Source: Nitrospira sp.
GTDB taxonomy: Bacteria > Nitrospirota > Nitrospiria > Nitrospirales > Nitrospiraceae
Assembly: GCA_005116745.1 (NCBI GenBank)
Contig: SWDS01000006.1
Location: forward strand, 82,935 to 146,934
Reading direction: 5' to 3'
Length of the DNA stretch: 64,000 nt
Each line of letters begins with the position of its first letter. Positions within the stretch are counted from its first letter, which is position 1. Below are positions 18,260 to 26,679 of the stretch, piece after piece. A program made the translations under genes and the position numbers. The notes beneath the pieces were generated by a model. That model worked only from the letters and a program-made list of their open reading frames with translations, did no database searches and was not told the origin of the DNA.

Positions 18260-19198
18260 TTAGGCCATCAGCCGATCCACGGTACGACAGAGTTCCCGCA
18301 CCGCGTTGGCCGACGTGTCCAACGCCGCCCGCTCATCACTCGTCAGTTCATACTCCAGAATCTGCTCGGCCCCGCCTCGGCCGATCTTCACTGGCACGCC
18401 GACGACGACGTCCTTCAGTCCGTACTCCCCATCACACAAGACCGCGCAAGGCATGACCTGCTTCTCGTCTTTCTGTATCGATTCAACCATCGCCACCGCC
18501 GAAGCGGATGGAGCATAGAAAGCACTGCCCGTTTTCAAGAGACCGACGATTTCAGCTCCACCATCCCGTGTTCGTTTGACGATGGCGTCGAGTTTCTCTT
18601 TCGACATCAGTTCCGACACCGGCCTGCCCCTCACAGTGGTATAGCGCGGCAGCGGCACCATTGTATCGCCGTGTCCGCCCAACACCATGGCCTGGACCTC
18701 CGTAGCCGGTACGTTGAGTTCAGCAGCAATGAAGGTCCGCATTCTCGCCGAGTCCAACACACCCGCCATGCCGATGATTCTCGATTTCGGCAAACCACTG
18801 ACGGAACGCGCCACATGGACCATGGCGTCCAAGGGGTTGGTCACAAGGATCAGGATAATATCCGGAGAGCGAGAGACTAATTCCGAGACAACAGATTTGA
18901 CGATTTTCGCATTCGTCGCCAACAACTCGTCGCGACTCATGCCCGGCTTTCTCGGCATGCCAGACGTGATCACGGCGATCGATGATCCCGCGGTTTCCGT
19001 ATAGGCATTGGTGCCGACCACCTGCGTGCTGTACCCACAGACTGGCCCCGCCTGTGAAATATCGAGCGCCTTGCCCTGTGGAACCCCTTGGGCAATATCG
19101 ACCAAGACCACGTCGTAGAGATTCTTCTCAGCCAACCGCTGCGCCGTCGTTCCCCCGACGTTCCCCGCACCAACTACCGTCACTTTCGTCCGTTCCAT
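18260..19198 (-). CDS. mdh: malate dehydrogenase, lactate-dehydrogenase-like type
   Basis: 312 residues from the ATG at 19198, which is best spaced from GAGG; two further starts lie three and six bases upstream. Interconverts malate and oxaloacetate with NAD. Rossmann loop '[16 protein letters not shown]' and the Asp of 'VVLVDIAQG' give NAD preference; active-site loop '[15 protein letters not shown]' carries the substrate Arg pair; '[12 protein letters not shown]', '[16 protein letters not shown]' (Arg) and the catalytic His in '[12 protein letters not shown]' complete the set. The Arg-x2-Pro-Gly-Met loop marks malate over lactate. Confidence 0.95.
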   Translation of the reverse strand: MERTKVTVVGAGNVGGTTAQRLAEKNLYDVVLVDIAQGVPQGKALDISQAGPVCGYSTQVVGTNAYTETAGSSIAVITSGMPRKPGMSRDELLATNAKIVKSVVSELVSRSPDIILILVTNPLDAMVHVARSVSGLPKSRIIGMAGVLDSARMRTFIAAELNVPATEVQAMVLGGHGDTMVPLPRYTTVRGRPVSELMSKEKLDAIVKRTRDGGAEIVGLLKTGSAFYAPSASAVAMVESIQKDEKQVMPCAVLCDGEYGLKDVVVGVPVKIGRGGAEQILEYELTSDERAALDTSANAVRELCRTVDRLMA

Positions 19199-19218
19199 CA
19201 TCACCTCATATCAAGTAT

Positions 19219-19290
19219 CGAGGACTGAGAGCCGAGGACTAAGCCGTTTGAGTTTGGCGTCTCAGCCCTCAGCACTTCGTCCTCAGTCCT
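19219..19290. repeat. imperfect inverted repeat between mdh and the upstream gene
   Basis: AGGACTGAG on the left and CTCAGTCCT on the right flank about 50 bases that contain further GAGGAC/GTCCTC units. It could fold into a long hairpin in the mRNA between the two minus-strand genes. Origin unclear. Confidence 0.4.
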
Positions 19291-19293
19291 AGC

Positions 19294-19698
19294 TTAATGT
19301 CCATGCTCCGTCCAGCCCGCAACTTTAAAGTTGATCGTGCAGATGAAATTATCTTCGTCATAGAAATTGACCTTGATCTTCTTCTTGCCGAATGTTGTTG
19401 CCAGAAACTCTTCCGGATTGTCGACCAGTGCCTGAAAGCCACCCGGAGGATACTCAGCCAAGTCATGAAAGACCACGATCATCCCTTCCTTGACTTCCTG
19501 CAGCACCTTCACTCGGCAACGAGGATAGACGTCCCAGAACTTGGCTTCGATCATCTCCTTCGTCGGCTCCGCACGATCTTCGCCGGGCTTCACCACCTGT
19601 CCAAACTTGGCTAAGCGACGGACATAGGGATACTGATGCCCCGTGAAGAGCTTATACACCCAGGGGGGAACCGTCGGCTTTTCTGTCGAGTTGGTCAT
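19294..19698 (-). CDS. hypothetical cytoplasmic protein
   Basis: 134 residues, no signal peptide or membrane segment. It begins 'TNSTEKPTVPPWVYKLFTGHQYPYVRRL' and ends in beta-like strands 'KKIKVNFYDEDNFICTINFKVAGWTEHGH'. I do not recognise a family. It starts 13 bases after the large VWA gene ends, so both are almost certainly co-transcribed, with mdh next on the same strand. Confidence 0.75.
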   Translation of the reverse strand: MTNSTEKPTVPPWVYKLFTGHQYPYVRRLAKFGQVVKPGEDRAEPTKEMIEAKFWDVYPRCRVKVLQEVKEGMIVVFHDLAEYPPGGFQALVDNPEEFLATTFGKKKIKVNFYDEDNFICTINFKVAGWTEHGH

Positions 19699-19711
19699 AC
19701 GCTTGATGGAG

Positions 19712-22711
19712 TTAGGCTGTCAATTGCCTGTAAATGAGCGGTAGCTTGGTTGGAAGGGCTTCGACACTATGAATGACGCAGTACCGCGCCTCTGCATACA
19801 TGCGATGCAGATAGGTCTCCGCTTCCCGGTCGATCGTGACGCAAAAGGTCTCGACTCCCCGTTGTCGTGCCTCCCGGAGTGCCGCTTTCGTATCTTCCAA
19901 CGAGTATTCATCCTTGTACTGATCATCCAATGGTCTTCCGTCGCTCAACAGCACGAGGACGCGGTTCTTCGCTTCCCGCGCCACCAGCTTCGCCGTGGCA
20001 TGCCGGATCGCCGCCCCGTCTCGATTCTGATGACGAGGAGCCAATCCACCAAGCCGATGAGCCGTTGCCGCCCCGAGTCGGTCGTCGAAGTCTTTGATCG
20101 TGAGAAACTCGACCCTCCCTCGTCCTTGGCCCGAGTAGGCATAAAGTCCATACTGATCACCAACGGCATCCAGCGCTTCACACAGGAGTACCAGACCTTC
20201 CTTCTCAATGTCGATCACCCGCCGACCGGTTCCGAGGTCTCGGCTGGTTGATCCACTGATATCAATGAGGAACACTACTGCTACGTCGCGCTCTCGCTTT
20301 TCCCGTCGGATGTAGAGCCGATCGTCGCCTTCCATGCCTGCCCGCTGTTCCCCTGCTCGTCGGACCACGGCATCGAGATCCACCTCTTCCCCATCAGGTT
20401 GCCCCGCCATGCGGCGGAAGGCTGGAGGACGCAAGCCTTCAAAAAATCGGCGCAGCGACTTGACGGTACTCTGCTGGGAAACCAACGTCTCCGTGACGAA
20501 GTCGTCGGACCCGGAGTCCGCTGGCCGTTCCACCACACGACACCAATTCATCCGGTAATCCTCAATCCGATAGTCCCATTCAGGGTAGAGAATGGCTCGT
20601 TCGCCATGAGCCATTTTTTCCTGTATCTCTTGGGCATCGACCTCAAGGGTCAGGCATTCTTCAACAACCGACGGCAATGATCGCCCTTCGCGTAACATGT
20701 CTTGGCTTCCGGATTCGTGGTCCCCGTTCCGCACCTTTTCTTCCAGCGAACGGTCCGATTCTGTTGGAGGCTTGTGTTGCTGGTCCAACTGTTCCTGACT
20801 CCACGTGATGAACTCCGGATTCATCTCACCGCGATAGACCACATCAGTCACTGCGCGGTATTGGTCGCCTGGCTGCTCCGGTTTTGCCTGTCCCGCTTCC
20901 GCATCCTTCGGCTCCTCCTCGCGTTTCTCTGCCAGTATCATCTCACCGCGAGCCGCCAGCAGCTCTTCCATACGAAGGTAGACCGCATCGACGACACGAA
21001 CTACTTCCTCAGCTGTCGATGTGGTTTTGAGAATGGAGTCGCACATGCTCCAAAGGAGCGTCACTTCTTCTTTGACGGACTTGGGAATCGCAGAATCCGC
21101 CGATTCACCGGTGGAGAGTCTCAAGAGACCGTCAACAACCAACTCCTGTACCGTCAACCCCTGAGCCGGATCACGTGGGGCAATGGATTCCTCTGCCAAT
21201 CGAGCGAGATCACACCGAAGTCCTGGGTACTCGGTTTGCAGCAAGAATTCGATCCGCATATCTTCCAGCACGATCCAGAGATCTCGCACCAGGGCGGGGT
21301 TCGGATAGAGCTGAAACAGAGCAGCCAGCGTATCGGGTCGCACTGCATTGGTTCGACCATAACGCTGTGGCACGGTTTCAACCAAATCAGCCAGGGATTC
21401 GAGCCTGAGTCGATACGTGCCGAATTCCAAGTGCCCAGCTTCATGAGCCGCCATCACGAGATAGAGACGCTCGTTTTCCGCAGCCGTCGGATACCGACGG
21501 AGTAGCGCCGGCAACGAAATGGTACTCCCGTCTCCGCTGACCGTCGCACGGGCTGGGGACGTCACAGAATCAGGAATCGCCGTCACGGCGACATCGGTTC
21601 CACAGAGTCCCTGGACGAACAGTTTCACTCGTCGCGCGACCTGCCGAAACGGCACCCCACTCAAGGCGAGTTCGACCGAAACCAGTGCCTTTCTGGACTC
21701 CATCGAAAAATAGGCACGTGCGCCGTCTGGGCTGTAGGCCGCGACTTCCATCCCAGCCTTAAACCAATTCTCAAATCTCGTGAACGCGTCGGGTCCATGT
21801 CCGATGAGTTGGACAAGTTCGGGGGCACGACGCAGGTACTCGAGTGTCACGTCAGCATGCCTTTCAGCAAGCAACGCGCCGTACCGCAAGAGCCGGATGC
21901 GCCATTCCAGTGACGGCAACATTCCCAAGAGGTCGGGTGATTCTGCGAGCCACGTCATGCTCGACTCGGGAGAATGTTCAGCTAACACAAGGCACAGGGA
22001 CACGACCTTTTCTCGAATGGCCGGGTGTTCGATGTTTCGAAGAATGGCCGGGCTGGTTCTGAGATACTCCATGGTCGCCACGTAGTCTGGCTTCCCGAGG
22101 CTATTCGGTATAATCAATTTCATGCCCAAGGTGGCCCAATCCCTCACACTTTCCAAAGGCAGCACAGGGGCCAGCTTGGAGATCTGTCGGATGAACTCAA
22201 GGCCGACGACGACATTGATCTCGGTCAGTTCAATACCGATATCGAGCCATGAGCGCAATTGGTTCGGGGCGACGGTGCTTAGAATCTGCGGGGCACATCG
22301 AATGTATTCAAGCGCGACATTGGCATCCTGCTCAGCGATTTCCAGACCGATTGTCAGAACCTCGGTGCGTGCATCGACTGGTTCAATCAGCCCGAGAACC
22401 ATGGGACTATCCTTGAAATATTTGAGGGCAGATGCGCCTGAGGATTGTGTCAGGACAACACCCAGATCAAGCCAGAGTAGCGTGTGCGCGAGACCAGCCC
22501 GCTGGTCAAGCTCAGGCAATGCGGCTAGTGCCGCAGTGGCAGATTTCTCAGACAACTCTTGGAGTTCATCGAGCAAGGTGAGCGCCTGTGCCGCGGCATC
22601 CGGTTTACCAGTGGCCTGTGGCAAACGGGTCACCAGCGGCTCTGCAACCGCCAGACTCAACTCGCCGACCAACCGCTGCAGCAAGATCTGTTGACTCGAC
22701 ATATCTGTCAT
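19712..22711 (-). CDS. large NorD/CbbO-like VWA protein
   Basis: 999 residues from the ATG at 22711; a longer frame would run into the divergent gene. The N-terminal half (about 60-370) is a chain of helical repeats with variations on 'LEYIRCAPQIL' (for instance LEFIRQ, MEYLRTSPAIL, LEYLRRAPELV). Near 430 there is an HExxH in 'VMAAHEAGHLEFGTYRL'. The C-terminal ~190 residues are a VWA domain with a MIDAS 'FLIDISGSTSRD' and 'LVLLSDGRPLDD'. NorD and CbbO partner with MoxR-type ATPases (NorQ, CbbQ) to remodel nitric oxide reductase or Rubisco. No such ATPase lies within this window. Client unknown. Confidence 0.85.
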   Translation of the reverse strand: MTDMSSQQILLQRLVGELSLAVAEPLVTRLPQATGKPDAAAQALTLLDELQELSEKSATAALAALPELDQRAGLAHTLLWLDLGVVLTQSSGASALKYFKDSPMVLGLIEPVDARTEVLTIGLEIAEQDANVALEYIRCAPQILSTVAPNQLRSWLDIGIELTEINVVVGLEFIRQISKLAPVLPLESVRDWATLGMKLIIPNSLGKPDYVATMEYLRTSPAILRNIEHPAIREKVVSLCLVLAEHSPESSMTWLAESPDLLGMLPSLEWRIRLLRYGALLAERHADVTLEYLRRAPELVQLIGHGPDAFTRFENWFKAGMEVAAYSPDGARAYFSMESRKALVSVELALSGVPFRQVARRVKLFVQGLCGTDVAVTAIPDSVTSPARATVSGDGSTISLPALLRRYPTAAENERLYLVMAAHEAGHLEFGTYRLRLESLADLVETVPQRYGRTNAVRPDTLAALFQLYPNPALVRDLWIVLEDMRIEFLLQTEYPGLRCDLARLAEESIAPRDPAQGLTVQELVVDGLLRLSTGESADSAIPKSVKEEVTLLWSMCDSILKTTSTAEEVVRVVDAVYLRMEELLAARGEMILAEKREEEPKDAEAGQAKPEQPGDQYRAVTDVVYRGEMNPEFITWSQEQLDQQHKPPTESDRSLEEKVRNGDHESGSQDMLREGRSLPSVVEECLTLEVDAQEIQEKMAHGERAILYPEWDYRIEDYRMNWCRVVERPADSGSDDFVTETLVSQQSTVKSLRRFFEGLRPPAFRRMAGQPDGEEVDLDAVVRRAGEQRAGMEGDDRLYIRREKRERDVAVVFLIDISGSTSRDLGTGRRVIDIEKEGLVLLCEALDAVGDQYGLYAYSGQGRGRVEFLTIKDFDDRLGAATAHRLGGLAPRHQNRDGAAIRHATAKLVAREAKNRVLVLLSDGRPLDDQYKDEYSLEDTKAALREARQRGVETFCVTIDREAETYLHRMYAEARYCVIHSVEALPTKLPLIYRQLTA

Positions 22712-22810
22712 GACTTGGTATGAAATCAGCTGAAGGGACGGATTGTAAAGCAGTGAATTACCCTTGTAAACTAGCGGTTCTTCCCATCGTCGCTCGAGAG
22801 GAGAAGGTCC

Positions 22811-23251
22811 ATGGCTGAGCCGACACAGGAAAGTCTCGAGAAGATACGAAAGTTCATACAAGGGTTTGCCGAGAAAAGCGGAACCATGATGCATCCCAAC
22901 CCTGCCGTGACGGAGGCGGTGGTGAAGGGATTAGCGTCTCATATCGACGAACTCGGGAAACCGCTCTGCCCCTGTAACTTTTATAAGGACAAAGAAGCTG
23001 AAGCCAAGCTCAGACGGTGGATCTGCGCGTGCGATGAGATGCAAATCTATAAGTACTGTCACTGCCTCCTGTTCGTTCGCGAAGACGGGATGCCCATTAC
23101 AGAATATCTACCGGAAGGCCATGAAGGCCGAGAAGTGTATGGTCTGGTCATCGATCCAACTCCTGACAAGGGTCGCGCCCTCAAGCACAAAGCCGTCCAG
23201 GCTCCAACCGAACCAGACGAATCCGCCACAGCCTCAGCTCTCTCGACATGA
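22811..23251 (+). CDS. ferredoxin:thioredoxin reductase, catalytic subunit
   Basis: 146 residues. The catalytic subunit holds a 4Fe-4S cluster next to a redox-active disulfide and passes electrons from ferredoxin to thioredoxin. The invariant cysteine pattern is complete: 'KPLCPCNFYKD' , 'WICACDEMQIYKYCHCLLFV', i.e. CPC, CxC and CHC blocks. The N-terminal helical part and length match bacterial FTR catalytic chains; the last 25 residues are a charged tail. There is no variable-chain gene next to it. It is divergent from the VWA gene by 99 bases. Confidence 0.93.
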   Translation: MAEPTQESLEKIRKFIQGFAEKSGTMMHPNPAVTEAVVKGLASHIDELGKPLCPCNFYKDKEAEAKLRRWICACDEMQIYKYCHCLLFVREDGMPITEYLPEGHEGREVYGLVIDPTPDKGRALKHKAVQAPTEPDESATASALST

Positions 23252-23865
23252 CCTGGCGTGACAGACGACTCACGTGCTGGTTCATCTGTCTATTGCTGAT
23301 CTGCAGCGTCCACGTGGCGCCAGCACAGGCAGTGGTGTCGGGCTCATCGAACCCACCAACCTTCAACGAGAAAGAGCTTTTCGCCTACAGGGCAAAAGGC
23401 CGGGGAAGTGCCGCCGGACAGATATTCTTGCGGGCATCCTCTGGAAAAGCCGTGACTCAGGCGGGGGCCTCGATCTACCTGATTCCAATGGCTTCCTCTA
23501 CTCGCTATTGGTTCGACAAACATGTGCGAGAGAACTCGTGCCCATCAAAGAGCGGAGCATCGTCCCCAGAAAGTCCTGTACCTCATGGGTCGCCTGTGGA
23601 ATGCCTTCGTGAGGTGATGGCCCAACTGCTGACCGATAAGAAACTGATTCCCTATCTTCGCACGACGAGAGCCAATCCAACCGGTCATTTTTGGTTCACG
23701 AAAGTTCCTGCCGGCCGCTATTATGTCGTCAGCCTTCTTGAGGGAAGCGGTGGCGCCCACCAGGATGAACGAGCGGTCGGAATCGCCTGGCTGACCATCG
23801 ACCTCGATGTTGACGAAAAAGCAACCAACCTGGTGGTCACGGACTGCAAAAGCGTTCTCTGTTGA
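23248..23865 (+). CDS. secreted protein of unknown function
   Basis: 205 residues; the ATG overlaps the preceding stop by four bases. The N-terminus is a clear signal peptide (basic DRR start, hydrophobic 'CWFICLLLICSVHV', cleavage near APAQA). The mature part is beta-rich, with 'GQIFLRASSGKAVTQAGASIYLIPMASSTRYWF' and 'TGHFWFTKVPAGRYYVVSLLEG', resembling a carboxypeptidase-regulatory or Ig-like fold. Four Cys could form periplasmic disulfides. Coupling to a thioredoxin reductase gene is suggestive but unproven. Confidence 0.75.
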   Translation: MTWRDRRLTCWFICLLLICSVHVAPAQAVVSGSSNPPTFNEKELFAYRAKGRGSAAGQIFLRASSGKAVTQAGASIYLIPMASSTRYWFDKHVRENSCPSKSGASSPESPVPHGSPVECLREVMAQLLTDKKLIPYLRTTRANPTGHFWFTKVPAGRYYVVSLLEGSGGAHQDERAVGIAWLTIDLDVDEKATNLVVTDCKSVLC

Positions 23866-23976
23866 TCTACACCAGCATCATTTGTCTCCAAATGTGCGAA
23901 GTATCCAGCACGAAAAAACACCACGTCGTGGATCCTGAGTTGCCCGCTCTCTTTGAGAATATTGCGGAGAGAACAT

Positions 23977-24585
23977 ATGCCCTTATCACGTAATAAGGTC
24001 GAATCTCGCTACTTCAACCGGACTGCCAAGCTACCCTATAGTCTCCGCCTGAAGGACTTCGAGATGGCAATGCAAGATATCTACGACTTTTTCTACGACG
24101 TAAATCTTGGCCTTATTGACCGCGGCCTTCACCGCCTGGATGATATGCTTAGAGCCGCAATCATGTCCGGAGTATTGTCGGACATGCTCACTTCGAGCCT
24201 TGCCAAACACTCCCGAAGCCTTACGGTCAATCTTTATCACAACGGCCATCCAGACTTAGTCGTAAACGGCGTGTATCCCGATAACAAAGTCAAGGCCGGA
24301 TCAGAAGGCGTTGAAATTAAGACAACCCGCAAGGCGGGTGGGGCGGTTGATACCCATGGAGCCAGGGATCAATGGATGTGCGTATTCGTCTATGAGGTTG
24401 ATAACACCACTGAGCCCGCCAGAGATAGGCAACCGATGACGATTACTGAGATATACATTGGGCAAGTCACCAGGGATGACTTCCGCAAGAATCAACGAGG
24501 CGAATTAGGTACTCGAACAGCGACCTTGCACAAGAGCGGGATCGAAAAGTTAAGGAGGAATTGGATTTACAAGCGCAGCAAGTGA
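23977..24585 (+). CDS. probable type II restriction endonuclease
   Basis: 202 residues from the ATG at 23977 (GAGAG upstream). A PD-(D/E)xK-type active site is visible: 'HPDLVVNGVYPDNK' at about 91-104 supplies Asp, and 'GVEIKTTRKAGGAVDTHGARDQW' at about 111-133 supplies Glu-x-Lys. The C-terminus is basic (RRNWIYKRSK). It converges on a DNA methyltransferase, and the two coding regions overlap by 19 bases, the standard arrangement of a type II restriction-modification pair. Specificity cannot be read from sequence. Base composition is lower in GC than the flanking genes, suggesting acquisition. Confidence 0.75.
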   Translation: MPLSRNKVESRYFNRTAKLPYSLRLKDFEMAMQDIYDFFYDVNLGLIDRGLHRLDDMLRAAIMSGVLSDMLTSSLAKHSRSLTVNLYHNGHPDLVVNGVYPDNKVKAGSEGVEIKTTRKAGGAVDTHGARDQWMCVFVYEVDNTTEPARDRQPMTITEIYIGQVTRDDFRKNQRGELGTRTATLHKSGIEKLRRNWIYKRSK

Positions 24586-25733
24586 TTGTCCCCGTTTTTG
24601 AACGCTGCCAATCTTGGCAATGCTTTCCTTGCCATCTCAAAATAGTGCGGGTCCTTTTCAATCCCGATACTGGCATATCCCACCGCTTCAGCTGCGGCAA
24701 GTGTCGATCCTGCTCCACAGAATGGATCGAGAATAACCCCTTCTCCAAGCGGAAGCACGCCACGAACTAACGTGCGCAGGAATTGCTGAGGCTTGAGGCT
24801 GGGGTGGGGAGCCATCAGCCGTTCGGATTTATGAGTCGGCGAGGATGGAATGACATCTCCGAACGGTTTATTCAAAGAAGGTCTTCGGAATCCACCTGTT
24901 CTCCACTTCCTTAGATTGTCCTGCACTCTACCTTCCAGAGGCTTACGGAAAACCAGCCACGGCTCCCACATAGAACGCGGCATCACACTGATATCAGGAA
25001 ATTCCTCGTGAGCAGCTTTCGGTCTATCGCCTCCTCGCATGGTCATCACCAAACGAACGATCTCTCCCCTCCTTTCTAGCCCAGCCTTCGCCAGTGCGCC
25101 TGCGACCACGTATGAGAGGAGGGGGTTCGTCGCAACAACAACATTGGCTCCCGGCACCAAAACAGGGATAAGCAACCGTGCCCATTCATGGAAAAACAAC
25201 TCAAGAGACCGAAGGTCTTGTTGAGAGAGAACCGTGAACCGGGGAAGGGGAGATCGCTGAACTCCGTCAAACGAAGGAGGGATGCGCCAGACTCCTCCCT
25301 TTCCTTTCCGTAATTTCTCCTGCTGTTCAGAGGTATATTCAAACAGGCCGTAGGGGGGATCGGTTAAAACGGCGTGTACGGTGTTTGGCTGTTGGTCCCG
25401 CAACCAATTGAAGCAGTCCGTCTCAAGAGCCATGGCTCTTCCGAACGTGAAACTCCTCCAGTAGTCGGGACGTGATTCGGAGACCTTATTCGCCCACACG
25501 TTCGTTGGTGTTGTCAATCCATAATACCCTCTGGCTGTACGGACGAAGATCGATGGCGTATTCAGCCTTAAGTAAGATCGAACGCTTGATCGAGCTGAAT
25601 TGCCAATGAGATCCGCAACGTGCTGTTCAATTGTTTGGAGCGAGGCACCGCTCGGTCTGGCTGTGAGAACTGAAAGAATTGCGTCTCGTACTTCTCCAGG
25701 ACGTCGCTTCTGCTTTATGGTCAATTTGTACAC
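24567..25733 (-). CDS. DNA methyltransferase of a type II restriction-modification system
   Basis: 388 residues from the GTG at 25733; a TTG at 25745 would lie inside the -10 box. The first ~70 residues look like a winged helix (EVRDAILSVLTARPSGASLQTIEQHVADLIG). Motif IV 'LTDPPYGLFEY' is at about 125 and motif I 'ILDPFCGAGSTLAAAEA' at about 335, so the order is IV then I: a beta-class amino-methyltransferase (N6-adenine or N4-cytosine). The DPPY form leans to adenine. The divergent upstream promoter carries an operator palindrome. The start is leaderless if the promoter is placed correctly. Confidence 0.88.
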   Translation of the reverse strand: MYKLTIKQKRRPGEVRDAILSVLTARPSGASLQTIEQHVADLIGNSARSSVRSYLRLNTPSIFVRTARGYYGLTTPTNVWANKVSESRPDYWRSFTFGRAMALETDCFNWLRDQQPNTVHAVLTDPPYGLFEYTSEQQEKLRKGKGGVWRIPPSFDGVQRSPLPRFTVLSQQDLRSLELFFHEWARLLIPVLVPGANVVVATNPLLSYVVAGALAKAGLERRGEIVRLVMTMRGGDRPKAAHEEFPDISVMPRSMWEPWLVFRKPLEGRVQDNLRKWRTGGFRRPSLNKPFGDVIPSSPTHKSERLMAPHPSLKPQQFLRTLVRGVLPLGEGVILDPFCGAGSTLAAAEAVGYASIGIEKDPHYFEMARKALPRLAAFKNGDNHLLRL

Positions 25734-25741
25734 GACGTTAG

Positions 25742-25770
25742 ACAATAAGACGTCTAGACGTCTTTGTCAA
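25742..25770 (-). promoter_or_regulatory. methyltransferase promoter with a perfect palindrome in its spacer
   Basis: On the minus strand: -35 TTGACA (25770-25765), 17-base spacer, -10 TATTGT (25747-25742). The spacer is the 18-base perfect palindrome AAGACGTCTAGACGTCTT (25747-25764), containing GACGTC twice. Further GACGTC sites lie at 25700-25705 and 25819-25824. A protein bound here would block RNA polymerase. Confidence 0.65.
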
Positions 25771-25995
25771 CTGCGCTCGGGTTCATATTGAACAAAGGTC
25801 GCACGTCCTCAGTAACAGGACGTCTCACCCGAGCACTGTACGGACCAGCTCCGGTAATCCGACAATGTCCCACCTATCACGGTAGAGTGACCCATCGGTT
25901 GAGTAATGTCATAATAGCAAAGTGACACAGATTGCGGCCACGGATCCTCACGCTGTCTCTCTTAAGACTGCTGATACCAAGGGACGTCGAATACC

Positions 25996-26679
25996 ATGAG
26001 AATTCTGCTCGTTGAAGACGACGCCGATCTGGCTCAATTCATCAGAAGAGGATTGAAAGAGGAGCACTATGTGGTGGACGTGGCCGCCGACGGTGAAGAA
26101 GGCTTGGCATTGGCGTTGGGTAACGCGTACGATCTGCTGATCTTGGACATTATGCTCCCCAAGCTTGACGGCCTCACCCTCTGCCGCCGTGTTCGAGACA
26201 AGGGATTCATGACTCCGGTGTTGCTTCTGACCGCGCGCAACACGGTGGAGGACAAGGTGTCGGGGTTTGATACCGGCGCAGACCAATTTCTGCCGAAACC
26301 GTTCGCGTTCGTGGAACTGCTGGCTCAAATCCGGGCCCTCTTGCGCCGAGGAAGTCAGCAACCACTGGTCCATCTCCAAGCAGCAGATCTAAAGCTGGAT
26401 CCGGCTTCTCATCGTGTCTGGCGGGCAGGACAAGAAATCGCTCTGACAAATAAAGAGTACGCCCTGCTTGAGTTTCTCTTGCGAAACAAGAACCGTGTGC
26501 TTACGCGAACCGCGATCATTGAACATGTGTGGGATATCAGCTATGACCCCATGACGAACATCGTCGACGCTCATATTCGAGCCTTGCGTGCGAAGATCGA
26601 CCGGGATTTTTCTCCGCCTTTGATCGCAACAGTCCGCGGCGCAGGGTACATGCTTGAGGAGCCGGACTCATCGGCATGA
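25996..26679 (+). CDS. OmpR-family response regulator
   Basis: 227 residues. Receiver domain with the acidic pair 'LLVEDDADL', phosphoacceptor Asp in 'DLLILDIMLPKLDG' (about residue 51), Thr in 'LLLTARNTV' and Lys in 'FLPKPFAF'. The C-terminal winged helix (about 130-225) has 'LTNKEYALLEFLLRNKNRVLTRTAIIEHVWD' and 'VDAHIRALRAKIDR', the DNA-recognition and wing segments of OmpR/PhoB. Closest in style to CusR/IrlR-like metal or stress regulators. It overlaps the sensor kinase gene by four bases. The peptide genes downstream carry 11-base-phased repeats expected for such a regulator. Confidence 0.95.
   Translation: MRILLVEDDADLAQFIRRGLKEEHYVVDVAADGEEGLALALGNAYDLLILDIMLPKLDGLTLCRRVRDKGFMTPVLLLTARNTVEDKVSGFDTGADQFLPKPFAFVELLAQIRALLRRGSQQPLVHLQAADLKLDPASHRVWRAGQEIALTNKEYALLEFLLRNKNRVLTRTAIIEHVWDISYDPMTNIVDAHIRALRAKIDRDFSPPLIATVRGAGYMLEEPDSSA

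Noticed and set aside
20702-21505. 267-codon plus-strand frame inside the large VWA gene
   Set aside because: It is opposite a gene with clear domain matches, has no recognisable motif or ribosome site, and its Phe/Arg-rich composition is that of a complementary-strand shadow.
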